64,000 bases of DNA from Pseudanabaena sp. ABRG5-3 (GCF_003967015.1 NZ_AP017560.1:1054001-1118000); one strand, 5' to 3'; shown: positions 9,691 through 17,477, numbered from the stretch's first letter. Notes: generated from the letters alone by a model not told the origin. Numbers and translations: made by a program.

Positions 9691-9755
9691 AAAGCTACAC
9701 TATAATATTAGAATTACATCCTAAGGATGTAATTCTAATATTATAGTGTAGCTTT
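9691..9755. promoter_or_regulatory. Perfect 65-bp palindrome upstream of abiEi
   Basis: Arms 9691-9722 and 9724-9755 are exact reverse complements around a single A (9723). Each arm holds TATAAT, so a -10-like hexamer is present on both strands, and the arm begins AAAGCTACACTATAAT. It sits between abiEi and a decayed gene read in the opposite direction. It could be the AbiEi operator and a divergent promoter, or a repeat element; the sequence alone does not decide. Confidence 0.7.
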
Positions 9756-9837
9756 GTCAAGAAAATTTGGACGAATACAGCTATTCTTCTTACTAAAGAT
9801 GAAGTGTTTGAAACTTTTATACAAAGAGGCTATAGAA

Positions 9838-10044
9838 ATGGAATGTATTTACTGCAAATGTCGCATGGGGAAAAAGACTTCATCGTTTAGCATTCAGAAA
9901 AATAGTTATTACTTATATTGAGATGTAATTCTTGACTGTGTTTGCGATCATACTGAACATGAAGTCGATGTTATTTAATCAGCTATTTCACAATTAGATC
10001 GCAAAAATGTCGATTCTTACACACTTGATAAAGAAACTGCTTAA
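9838..10044 (+). pseudogene. Decayed YgiT/MqsA-type zinc-finger protein gene
   Basis: Reading from ATG 9838 gives MECIYCKCRMGKKTSSFSIQ and so on, ending LDKETA. This resembles YgiT-type zinc-finger proteins, which start with a CxxC and have a second CxxC. Two in-frame stops interrupt it: TGA at 9919-9921 (codon 28) and TAA at 9976-9978 (codon 47); the frame otherwise remains coherent to 10044. The second cysteine pair reads CVCDH, which is imperfect. It was probably the antitoxin or accessory half of a toxin-antitoxin pair whose toxin partner is lost. Confidence 0.6.
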
Positions 10045-10092
10045 TGAAGCATTGGAACAACTCATAAAACTAAACATAAACGGCTAAAAGCT

Positions 10093-10323
10093 ATGCAATA
10101 CACAATTCTCATTCAATGGTCTGATGAAGATAACTGCTTTGTTGTCTTTTTACCTGAATTTACAGATGTGATGCAACCTTGCACCCACGGAAATACTTAC
10201 TTAGAAGCAATTCAAAATGCTCAAGAAGTGATTGAACTGTTAGTAGAAACTGCTATAGAAAAAGGCGAACCATTGCCCAAGCGCCAAAAGTTTCAAACAA
10301 TTCCAATTTTGCAAGCTGCATAA
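10093..10323 (+). CDS. HicB-family antitoxin-like protein (orphan)
   Basis: A 76-residue protein with the HicB partial RNase-H-like fold pattern: a Y-x-I-x-x-x-W-SDEDNCFVVFLPEFTD first strand pair, HGNTYLEAIQNAQEVIELL helix, and a proline-rich tail ending in FQTIPILQAA. HicB proteins neutralise the HicA mRNA interferase, but no hicA lies on either side, so this is a solitary member. It lacks the C-terminal DNA-binding domain of longer HicBs. A related protein is at 51901-52122. Its role without HicA is unknown. Confidence 0.8.
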   Translation: MQYTILIQWSDEDNCFVVFLPEFTDVMQPCTHGNTYLEAIQNAQEVIELLVETAIEKGEPLPKRQKFQTIPILQAA

Positions 10324-10481
10324 AATCGAAGGATGCTCAACCTTGGGGAATTCGGATTGAACATTGAGCCGTCTTTCGTTTTGGCGATCGCAGTTTGAGC
10401 AAGCCTACTTGATGTTTGGGTATGGTCAATAACAATCGTCACTTCAGATTGCATAATCTATAGATGTAACCAATTTTTTTA

Positions 10482-11579
10482 ATGGCAATCATGAGCAACT
10501 CTCTCAAGCGCACCCCTTTGTATGATCTTCATGTTAGCTCTGGTGCGCGATTAGTAGAATTTGGTGGGTGGGAGATGCCCGTGCAGTACAAAGGCATCAT
10601 TGCCGAACATAATGCCGTGCGATCGCAGGTGGGGATGTTTGATGTGTCCCACATGGGCAAATTTGCGATTTCTGGGGAAGGCGTTCTCGAAACCTTAAAC
10701 AAACTTGTGCCATCGAACTTAGGACGAGTCAAGGTAGGACAGGCTCTATATACGGTCTTACTGAATGAGCAAGGTGGGATTATCGATGATGTGATTTTTT
10801 ATCACCATGAGTCAGATGGCGATCGCGAAAATTGGTCAGTGATTGTCAATGCTTCCACCACCGAAAAGGATAAGGCATGGTTACAACAACATTTAGGCGA
10901 TCGCTTAGTTGATAACTCCGCATCCCAAACATTAATTGCTGTACAAGGGAAAACAGCGATCGCCACTTTGCAAGAGCTAGTTGGTGCTGACTTGATGAAA
11001 TTACCCAGACTGCGCTTTGGGCATACCTATACAGAAGTACTAGGTGTTCGCAGCTTCGTGGCACGTACAGGCTACACAGGCGAAGATGGCTGTGAAATCA
11101 TGACCGATATTGAAACAGGCAAAGCACTTTGGCAAAAACTGCTCGATCTTGGTGTTGTTCCTTGCGGTTTAGGTTGTCGTGACACCCTGCGACTCGAAGC
11201 AGGAATGCACCTCTATGGTCAGGACATGAACGATAGCACCACACCTTGGGAAGCGGATATCAATTGGATTATTCACCTCAAAGAGAAGGGAGAATTTTAC
11301 GGGCGTGCTGTTCTCGAAGATCAAAAACAGAATGGAGTGCCTCGTAAACTAGTAGGCTTGGAATTGGAAGGTCGCAACATTGCCCGTCATGATTATCCAA
11401 TTCGCTTTGAAGGCGAAACTGTGGGTATCGTCACCAGTGGCACAATGTCACCAACCCTCGGCAAAGCGATCGCTTTTGGTTATGTCCCGCCCCACCTCGC
11501 CAAGCTTGGGCAAATTGTGCAGGTGCAAATCCGCGATAAAGAATTTCCTGCCAAGGTAGTTAAGCGTAACTTTTTATAA
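10482..11579 (+). CDS. gcvT: Aminomethyltransferase, glycine cleavage T protein
   Basis: T protein of the glycine cleavage system: it transfers the methylene group from aminomethyl-lipoyl-GcvH to tetrahydrofolate and releases ammonia. In cyanobacteria it is part of photorespiratory glycine metabolism. The 365-residue chain shows RTPLYDLHVSSGARLVEFGG, VGMFDVSHMGK, the catalytic region RTGYTGEDGCEI, RDTLRLEAGMHLYGQDM, and the C-terminal GIVTSGTMSPTLGKAIAFGYV, all as expected. ATG at 10482 or 10491 could be used; neither has a clear Shine-Dalgarno. It is a single gene followed by a strong terminator. Confidence 0.96.
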   Translation: MAIMSNSLKRTPLYDLHVSSGARLVEFGGWEMPVQYKGIIAEHNAVRSQVGMFDVSHMGKFAISGEGVLETLNKLVPSNLGRVKVGQALYTVLLNEQGGIIDDVIFYHHESDGDRENWSVIVNASTTEKDKAWLQQHLGDRLVDNSASQTLIAVQGKTAIATLQELVGADLMKLPRLRFGHTYTEVLGVRSFVARTGYTGEDGCEIMTDIETGKALWQKLLDLGVVPCGLGCRDTLRLEAGMHLYGQDMNDSTTPWEADINWIIHLKEKGEFYGRAVLEDQKQNGVPRKLVGLELEGRNIARHDYPIRFEGETVGIVTSGTMSPTLGKAIAFGYVPPHLAKLGQIVQVQIRDKEFPAKVVKRNFL

Positions 11580-11582
11580 ACC

Positions 11583-11620
11583 CAAATAAGGGCAGTGCCA
11601 AGCACTGCCCTTATTTGATT
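11583..11620 (+). terminator. Terminator of gcvT (16-bp perfect stem)
   Basis: Arms 11583-11598 and 11602-11617 (CAAATAAGGGCAGTGC, loop CAA) are perfect and begin 3 bases after the gcvT stop. The apex has the GC-NNN-GC form seen in the other palindromes in the window. Confidence 0.85.
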
Positions 11621-11707
11621 CTGTAAATTGGCGATTGACCCATAATTTACGTTTAACGGTAAAATCTAGAAGATTTTCTTGTACCTTTACCCAAAAGAAA
11701 TTTTCCT

Positions 11708-12835
11708 ATGTACGACTGCATTGTTGTGGGAGCAGGTCCATCTGGTGGTTCAGCATCCTATCATTTGGCAAAACGAGGACGTTCGGTTTTGTTACTCGAA
11801 AAAGAAAGCCTGCCTCGATACAAGCCTTGTGGTGGTGGCGTTTCGCCGATGGTACAAGAATGGTTTGACTTTGACTTTTCTCCAGCAGTTGCCTTAACAG
11901 TCAGCAATATTCGCTACACATGGCAAATGGGTGATCCTGAACTGGTCGCGCTAGCAACTAAAGAACCAGTGTGGATGGTGCGCCGCGATGTCTTTGATCA
12001 TTACCTCGTCCAACAAGCCCAAAAATTAGGCGTAGAACTCCGCGACAATACTGGCGTTACAGGCATTGAATGGAAAAGCGATCGCTGGTTAGTCAAAACT
12101 GAAAATGATGTCTTTGAGGCGAGATATGTAATTGCCGCCGATGGTGCAAAAGGAACAATGGCAAAATGGCTAGGTTTTAAAGAAAGAAAACGCCGCATGG
12201 GGGCAGCCCTTGAAGTCGAAGCGCCCCATTCTGCTCCTGATGTAAGTGCTGCTCATTTTGACTTTGGTTCTGTCCAAAATGGCTATATCTGGAACTTCCC
12301 TAAACCTGACGGTTATTCTATTGGTGCAGGTACATTTCTTGGTGGTGAGAAGCAAAATCTTAAGGAACTGGGTGCAGCCTATGCTCAAAAGTTTGGCATT
12401 GATATCACTTCCATTAAGCAGTTTGGACATCCTCTCTGTTTATGGGATGGCAATCAGCCATTACATACCCAAAATGCGATTCTTACAGGGGAATCGGCAT
12501 GTATTGTCGATCCCTTCACGGCGGAGGGAATTCGTCCTTCCCTGTTAACAGGTATGTTTGCAGGTCAAGCGATCGATCAAGCGATCGGTGGGAATGCTGA
12601 TGCACTGAAACAATATACCCAGAGAGTACATGAAGAATGGGGCGAAGATATGGTGTGGGCGCAGCGCATTGCCAATATTTTCTATCGCATTCCCAGTTTT
12701 GGTTACAAAATGGGAGTGAAGCGCCCCAGTGCCAGTCAACGCATGGGCAAGATTCTCTGTGGTGAGTTGCGCTATCGCGATGTCGCAGGGGCTGCGGTAA
12801 AGCGCCTCACGAAAGGTTTAATGGGTATAAAATAA
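11708..12835 (+). CDS. Geranylgeranyl reductase family flavoprotein
   Basis: A 375-residue FAD-dependent oxidoreductase of the geranylgeranyl reductase family, which hydrogenates isoprenoid side chains. Visible are the dinucleotide fold CIVVGAGPSGGSASYHLAKRG (residues 4-24), the family signature LPRYKPCGGGVS (about 38-49), the DG motif VIAADGAKG, and the GESACIVDPFTAEGIRPSLL flavin-contact motif. The fold pattern differs from the chlorophyll-pathway ChlP, so the substrate is not assigned; a prenyl lipid or quinone side chain is plausible. A run of cytosines or a repeat is not involved. It lies upstream of a glycosyltransferase, separated by a long hairpin, so co-transcription is uncertain. 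Confidence 0.85.
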   Translation: MYDCIVVGAGPSGGSASYHLAKRGRSVLLLEKESLPRYKPCGGGVSPMVQEWFDFDFSPAVALTVSNIRYTWQMGDPELVALATKEPVWMVRRDVFDHYLVQQAQKLGVELRDNTGVTGIEWKSDRWLVKTENDVFEARYVIAADGAKGTMAKWLGFKERKRRMGAALEVEAPHSAPDVSAAHFDFGSVQNGYIWNFPKPDGYSIGAGTFLGGEKQNLKELGAAYAQKFGIDITSIKQFGHPLCLWDGNQPLHTQNAILTGESACIVDPFTAEGIRPSLLTGMFAGQAIDQAIGGNADALKQYTQRVHEEWGEDMVWAQRIANIFYRIPSFGYKMGVKRPSASQRMGKILCGELRYRDVAGAAVKRLTKGLMGIK

Positions 12836-12853
12836 GAGAGGCTTCTCTTATAG

Positions 12854-12908
12854 CACAAAGAAATTTTTAAAAGCGTTGCTTCGCAACGCTTTTAAAAATT
12901 TCTTTGTG
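12854..12908. repeat. Perfect palindrome, 26-bp arms, TTC loop
   Basis: Arms 12854-12879 and 12883-12908 (CACAAAGAAATTTTTAAAAG then CGTTGC) are exact reverse complements. The apex is GC-TTC-GC. There is no T-tract after the stem; it separates the flavoprotein and glycosyltransferase genes. Confidence 0.9.
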
Positions 12909-12931
12909 GTTATTACGGTAAGAATAAAGAG

Positions 12932-14014
12932 ATGAATAAAAAAAACTATCGATTGCTATTTCTATCTACTCCCGTGGGCGCATTGGGTTCGGGAATTGGA
13001 GGAGGTGTAGAACTAACGCTTCAGAATGCCGCAAAGGCGCTCATGGCAAAAGGGCATGAAGTGGAAATCGTTGCTCCTGAAGGTTCGGTTACCAATGTCA
13101 CGAAACTGACCCAAATCTCAGGTAATAGTCAAGTTTCCGCCCAAACTCAAGTTGGAACAGATATGGTTGTCTTGCCTCAAAATTCTGTTCTTGAAAATAT
13201 GTGGAGTTATGCGAGGGAAGTTCAAGATCAGTTTGATTTATTATTCAATTTTGCCTACGATTGGCTTCCTCTCTATCTCACACCTTTCTTCCATCGCCCG
13301 ATCGCCCATTGGATTAGTATGGCATCCCTTTCACCTGTAATCGATGAAATGGTTAGTAAAACTGTCAAACTTTGCCCCAAATCGATCGCTGTGAATACTC
13401 GTGCCTGTGCGAATACTTTTCGTGATGGCGATCGCTTGATGATTATGGGCAAAGGCATTGATGTGACCCAATATAATTTTGTAGCAAAGCCTGAAACCCC
13501 TAGTCTGGCATGGGTGGGGCGCATCTCTCCTGAAAAGGGGCTAGAAGATGCGGCGGAAACTGCTCAAGCGACAGGTTTACCTTTACGAGTGTTTGGATTA
13601 ATTCAAGATCAAGACTATTGGCAACAGATTCAAACCGATTTCCCGAAAGCAGAAATCTATTATGAAGGATTTTTATCTACCCATGATTTACAGCAAAAGT
13701 TAGGACAATCGACTGCTTTGTTAATGACACCACGATGGATCGAGGCCTTTGGTAATGCAGCGATCGAAGCCTTTGCCTGTGGAGTGCCTGTGATTTCCTA
13801 TCGTAGTGGTGGACTGACGGAAATTGTGCGTCATGGCAAAACAGGATTTCTGGTGGATATGGGAAGTGTCGCAGGACTGATTGAGGCGGTTTCTCAGTTA
13901 GATCAAATCGATCGCTTTGCCTGTCGTCAACAATTAGAGGCGGAATATTCTCTCGAAGTATGGGGCGATCGCTTAGAGAAATGGTTTGAGCAGCTCATCA
14001 CCAATTACAAATAG
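12932..14014 (+). CDS. GT4 glycosyltransferase, pteridine glucosyltransferase-like
   Basis: A 360-residue retaining glycosyltransferase of the GT-B fold. The N-terminus LFLSTPVGALGSGIGGGVEL (residues 9-28) with TLQNAAKAL resembles the cyanobacterial UDP-glucose:tetrahydrobiopterin glucosyltransferase family, which makes the pterin glucosides of cyanobacteria. The donor-binding half has WVGRISPEKGLEDA and the E-x7-E region EAFGNAAIEAFACGVPVISY. The start ATG 12932 follows AAGAATAAAGAG. It is convergent with the GAF protein gene, with stop codons adjacent. The pterin assignment is inferred from the N-terminal motif; another sugar acceptor is possible. Confidence 0.72.
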   Translation: MNKKNYRLLFLSTPVGALGSGIGGGVELTLQNAAKALMAKGHEVEIVAPEGSVTNVTKLTQISGNSQVSAQTQVGTDMVVLPQNSVLENMWSYAREVQDQFDLLFNFAYDWLPLYLTPFFHRPIAHWISMASLSPVIDEMVSKTVKLCPKSIAVNTRACANTFRDGDRLMIMGKGIDVTQYNFVAKPETPSLAWVGRISPEKGLEDAAETAQATGLPLRVFGLIQDQDYWQQIQTDFPKAEIYYEGFLSTHDLQQKLGQSTALLMTPRWIEAFGNAAIEAFACGVPVISYRSGGLTEIVRHGKTGFLVDMGSVAGLIEAVSQLDQIDRFACRQQLEAEYSLEVWGDRLEKWFEQLITNYK

Positions 14015-14530
14015 TCAAACATCTATAACTTCGCTTTGGATCGAGGGTGCTGCCGATAGCCCTTGAGAATATAAACGCATGGATGTAATGTCCGAAGATT
14101 CCCATTTTTTTACATTCTGACAATGATGCGCCACCAATAATCCCCATAACTTGCCATTATTCAGTACAGGGGCTACTAAATTAGAGCGAACCTGCAAACT
14201 TCTGAGGAAATCACGGTGACAATCGCTAATAGGAGCAGTTTCAATATCATCTGCCCAATAAATGCGTCCTGCCATATACAAATCGGCATATTCGCGTTTA
14301 AAACACTCATCAGCGCCTGTAGAACAGATGATTGAATATTTATGATCACTCAAAGCCTCAAATGTTACCTGCCCCTTCCAATGAGAATAGAAATAATACA
14401 AAGCAACGCGATCGACATCAAGAAACTGCCTTAGCTCATGCAAAGCATCATGAACTAACGAGTCTTGTTGTAATTTATTGGTAATGCGAGTTAAAACTGC
14501 ACTCAAACCACGATTGGCAGGATTCATCAT
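14015..14530 (-). CDS. Stand-alone GAF domain protein, DXCF cyanobacteriochrome-like
   Basis: A 171-residue protein made of a single GAF domain. It matches bilin-binding cyanobacteriochromes in detail: DRVALYYFYSHWKGQVTFEA (residues 40-59), then Asp74-Glu-Cys76-Phe (the DXCF motif), YADLYMAGRIYWADDIE, then Cys104-His105 (the canonical chromophore cysteine) and LVAPVLNNGKLWGLLVAHHC to residue 137. The two cysteines are 28 residues apart, as in the dual-cysteine blue/green photoreceptor TePixJ. No kinase, GGDEF or other output domain is fused, so it would act in trans or as a bilin-binding module. The start is ATG 14530 (MMNP). Bilin binding is inferred from motifs and not proven. Confidence 0.78.
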   Translation of the reverse strand: MMNPANRGLSAVLTRITNKLQQDSLVHDALHELRQFLDVDRVALYYFYSHWKGQVTFEALSDHKYSIICSTGADECFKREYADLYMAGRIYWADDIETAPISDCHRDFLRSLQVRSNLVAPVLNNGKLWGLLVAHHCQNVKKWESSDITSMRLYSQGLSAAPSIQSEVIDV

Positions 14531-14764
14531 TGCAGGAGATAAAAACTAGATCTGAGAAAGATTAAAAATCTAATAAACAGCGATTAAATGGCGACAAATC
14601 TTGAGATTAAGTTTCGTGCCAATGTATTGATAGTTTTTTAATTCCTCAACTATTCTCTTTTTCCTAATTTTAAACTTGAGTGCAGTACATATCACAGCGC
14701 TTAGTAAAAAAAATAGCAAGTATACTGAAATTTGAGTTCATTTACTTAGTCACGAGCCGAGATC

Positions 14765-15613
14765 TTGCCCAAAGAATATCAAGCTACAGGAATTAATCTC
14801 AAGGGAATGCCCTTGGGTGAACACGATCGCCTATTGACAATTCTGACTAAAGAGCATGGCTTGATCAAGGCGGTGGCGGCTGGGGCAAGAAAACATCGAT
14901 CCGCAATGGCGGGAAGATCGGGGTTATTTGTAGTGAATGATCTGCAAATTTCAGTGGGGCGATCAATGGATCGGGTAAAAAATGCGGAAATGGTGCAATC
15001 TTTTGTGGGTTTGGGGAAAACTCTGGCTAAGCTTACGGCTGCACAATATTTATCGGAACTGGCTTTAATGCAGGCGCTATCAGCTCAACCCCAAGAAGAA
15101 TTATTTTTAGTATTAGTTGAGCATCTCAATCGCATTCAGAATGCCGAAAACAATCATGTCTTGCCTTGTTTAGCGCATGGTACTTATCACTTGCTCGCGA
15201 TCGCAGGTTTTGCCCCGCAAGTACATAGTTGCTGTATCTCCCAACGCCCCGTCATTGCCAATCGTGAGCTTCCCAAATGGAAGGCTGGATTTAGCATTGT
15301 CGGTGGTGGGGTGATTAATCTGGAAATAACCGATCCACCTCATGGCGGTAATCCGAATAGCGATCGCTCTAGCAATGGTATGGAGATCCTCAGTAGTGAC
15401 GAGATCCACAATCGGATTAGCCATTACCTAACAGCCACAGAACTCTTAGCTATTCAGGAACTCGCACAAACCGATTTAACCGATAATATTTTAAAGTCAC
15501 ATACAACAGCTTGGCTGACAGTCGAGAGATTGTTACGAGCCTACGCGCAGTATCATTTTGATAGACCAATCCAGTCTTCGGCACTGATTGACAACTGTTT
15601 TTTTAATATATGA
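14765..15613 (+). CDS. recO: DNA repair protein RecO
   Basis: RecO works with RecR and RecF to load RecA onto single-stranded DNA coated by SSB. The 282-residue chain begins PKEYQATGINLKGMPLGEHD, with the N-terminal OB-fold pattern DRLLTILTKEHGLIKAVAAG, then the helical C-terminal domain (YLSELALMQALSAQPQEELF...CLAHGTYHLLAIAGFAP). The zinc cysteines of some RecOs are only partly kept (HSCCISQR). The start is TTG at 14765. It overlaps the downstream MFS gene by four bases (ATGA), so the pair is probably one operon. Confidence 0.9.
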   Translation: MPKEYQATGINLKGMPLGEHDRLLTILTKEHGLIKAVAAGARKHRSAMAGRSGLFVVNDLQISVGRSMDRVKNAEMVQSFVGLGKTLAKLTAAQYLSELALMQALSAQPQEELFLVLVEHLNRIQNAENNHVLPCLAHGTYHLLAIAGFAPQVHSCCISQRPVIANRELPKWKAGFSIVGGGVINLEITDPPHGGNPNSDRSSNGMEILSSDEIHNRISHYLTATELLAIQELAQTDLTDNILKSHTTAWLTVERLLRAYAQYHFDRPIQSSALIDNCFFNI

Positions 15614-17013
15614 CCCATTTATTCGATCCGCCCACACCGAATTTTCCTGAACATCACGATCCCCACCACGTTGATCCACATCATGCCGATCACCAGCAGA
15701 CCGTAGAAACCAGCGATTCGCAGATCGATATCATCAGTGACGCTCCCGTTGATTCCCAATCCGTCCTTCGCAATCCCAACTTTTTATCACTGTGGAGTGG
15801 TCAAGTTTTTTCGCAGATTGCGGACAAGATTTTTCTCGTACTCGTCATTGCGATCGTCTCTACACAATTTCAGCATGAGGGCGAGACTATTAGCGGTTGG
15901 GTTTCCGCAGTTATGGTGGCATTTACAATTCCTGCGATTTTATTTGGGTCGATCGCTGGTGTATATGTCGATCGCTGGAAGAAAAAAACAGTTTTAGTTA
16001 GCTCCAATATTCTGCGCGGAGCTTTGGTACTGAGTATTCCTCTCTTGCTCTGGATAACCAAAAATAGTGTTTTGCCTTGGGGCGCACCAACGGGCTTTTG
16101 GGGCTTGCTATGTATTACCTTTTTGGTTTCTACCTTTACGCAGTTCTTCACACCTGCTGAACAGTCTGCAATTACGCTCGTAGTCGAGAAACCCAAATTA
16201 TTAGCCGCCAATTCTCTCTACACGACGACAATTATGGCGGCTTTGATTTTGGGATTTGCCCTTGGTGAACCGCTTTTAGCTCTATCTGATCATCTTTGGC
16301 ATAATGTCGGACAAGAAGTTCTTGTCGGTGGCAGTTATTTACTAGCAGGAATCATTTTAATTCTTTTAAAAACAGGAGAAACCAAAGAAGATCTCCACCG
16401 CGATAGCTTTCATCTTTGGAATGACATCAAAGAAGGTTTGCAATATCTCAAACATAAAAAAACTTCACTATCCGCACTGATCCAGCTAATTTGTACTTTT
16501 TCGATTATTGCGGCGCTCACAGTGCTAGCAGTCCGTTTAGCTGAGGTCATGCCTGAAATTAAATCCGAGCAGTTTGGTTTTTTATTAGCAGTCGCCAGTT
16601 TAGGCATGGCGATCGGGGCTGGATTTGTAGCCAAATTAGGCGATCGCTGTAGTCGTCAAACCCTTGCTCTTGTTGGTTCGATTGGGATGGCTATATTTTT
16701 AACAATGCTAGGATTTTTCAGCGATCGCTTTGGATTAGGACTAGTGGCGATCGCAGGCACAGGGATTTTCGCGGGGCTATGCGTGATCCCGATGCAGACC
16801 GTAATTCAAGAAGAGACTCCTGAAGATGTACGCGGTAAGGTCTTCGGTTTACAAAATAATGCTGTAAATATTGCCCTCAGTCTGCCCCTATCTGTCGCAG
16901 GAATCGCTGAGTCCTATTTCGGATTGCAACAGGTAATTTTTGCTCTCAGTGCGATCGCTCTATTTACAGGCATCCTCACTTGGTACATTGCCCGTCAACT
17001 GATCGAGTCCTAA
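15610..17013 (+). CDS. MFS transporter with histidine-rich N-terminus
   Basis: A 467-residue major facilitator permease of the drug/siderophore-exporter-like type (MFS_3). After a cytoplasmic tail, about twelve hydrophobic segments follow; the first is VFSQIADKIFLVLVIAIVST, the loop 2-3 signature is GVYVDRWKKKTVL, and the second half repeats the pattern with VAKLGDRCSRQTLALVG. Residues 15-30 hold many histidines (EHHDPHHVDPHHADHQ), which could bind a divalent metal. The substrate is unknown. It overlaps recO by four bases and is followed by tandem hairpins. Confidence 0.85.
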   Translation: MTHLFDPPTPNFPEHHDPHHVDPHHADHQQTVETSDSQIDIISDAPVDSQSVLRNPNFLSLWSGQVFSQIADKIFLVLVIAIVSTQFQHEGETISGWVSAVMVAFTIPAILFGSIAGVYVDRWKKKTVLVSSNILRGALVLSIPLLLWITKNSVLPWGAPTGFWGLLCITFLVSTFTQFFTPAEQSAITLVVEKPKLLAANSLYTTTIMAALILGFALGEPLLALSDHLWHNVGQEVLVGGSYLLAGIILILLKTGETKEDLHRDSFHLWNDIKEGLQYLKHKKTSLSALIQLICTFSIIAALTVLAVRLAEVMPEIKSEQFGFLLAVASLGMAIGAGFVAKLGDRCSRQTLALVGSIGMAIFLTMLGFFSDRFGLGLVAIAGTGIFAGLCVIPMQTVIQEETPEDVRGKVFGLQNNAVNIALSLPLSVAGIAESYFGLQQVIFALSAIALFTGILTWYIARQLIES

Positions 17014-17041
17014 AGAAAGCGAGTTCGAGATAATTTGAAAT

Positions 17042-17086
17042 GGGATTTGAGAGAGGGTTTGCGTAGCAAACCCTCTCTCAAATCCC
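17042..17086. repeat. Perfect palindrome (21-bp arms, GTA loop)
   Basis: Arms 17042-17062 and 17066-17086 (GGGATTTGAGAGAGGGTTTG then C). The core TTTGAGAGA also occurs in the palindrome at 21130. Its right end (AAATCCC, 17080-17086) is also the left end of the next stem, so the two stems compete. Confidence 0.9.
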
Positions 17087-17130
17087 AAAAGTAAAAGCCT
17101 TGCTATGTAAGGCTTTTACTTTTGGGATTT
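17080..17130. repeat. Second, overlapping palindrome (22-bp arms, 7-nt loop)
   Basis: Arms 17080-17101 and 17109-17130 (AAATCCCAAAAGTAAAAGCC then TT) with loop GCTATGT. It shares seven bases with the preceding stem. It is followed at 17149-17159 by AACTGACGTTA, the flank word found near other hairpins. Confidence 0.88.
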
Positions 17131-17186
17131 TAATGCCAACGTAACCTGAACTGACGTTAAATTACTGTAAAGGAGTTCTAATCATT

Positions 17187-17477
17187 ATGCCTGCAACTCT
17201 ACAAGCCTCAAGGCTCAGCTTGTACGATGGCGAAAGTAAATTGCAGCTACAGTCACTTGTCTTAGGACAAATCAAAACCCAAGAATTGATTGGCGGCGCG
17301 GAGCGCCGCCAATCAATTCTTGGGTTTACACTTGGCGATAGCTATATTAAGCTAGAGCCGACTCCTTCGCCTACCTACACACTATCTAAAGTTTTCTCCC
17401 TCTCAGAACCAGAAAACCATTTATACCTATTGCTGCAAATTTTAAAATCCCTCGGACAGTTAGTTATATCGATCTAA
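17187..17477 (+). CDS. Hypothetical 96-residue protein interrupted by an in-frame palindrome
   Basis: An open frame preceded by AAAGGAG (17169-17175) and ATG at 17187. The product begins MPATLQASRLSLYDGESKLQ, then the codons made by the palindrome 17275-17327 (encoding TQELIGGAERRQSILGF), then LGDSYIKLEPTPSPTYTLSK. No family is recognised. If the palindrome is an insertion, the ancestral protein would be about 78 residues. The upstream ribosome site suggests that translation continues. The C-terminal half, SEPENHLYLLLQILKSLGQL, is a likely amphipathic helix. Confidence 0.5.
   Translation: MPATLQASRLSLYDGESKLQLQSLVLGQIKTQELIGGAERRQSILGFTLGDSYIKLEPTPSPTYTLSKVFSLSEPENHLYLLLQILKSLGQLVISI
17275..17327. 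repeat. Perfect palindrome inside an open reading frame
   Basis: Arms 17275-17299 and 17303-17327 (AAACCCAAGAATTGATTGGC then GGCGC) around GGA. The apex GC-GGA-GC is the same architecture as the intergenic elements, but this copy lies within a 96-codon frame. Confidence 0.9.

Noticed and set aside
10330-10481. Possible glycine riboswitch before gcvT
   Set aside because: The leader shows no tandem aptamer-like motifs or expression platform, only about 150 bases of ordinary sequence.
15870-16211. A minus-strand frame inside the MFS gene
   Set aside because: It has no ribosome site or recognisable product and lies entirely opposite the permease.
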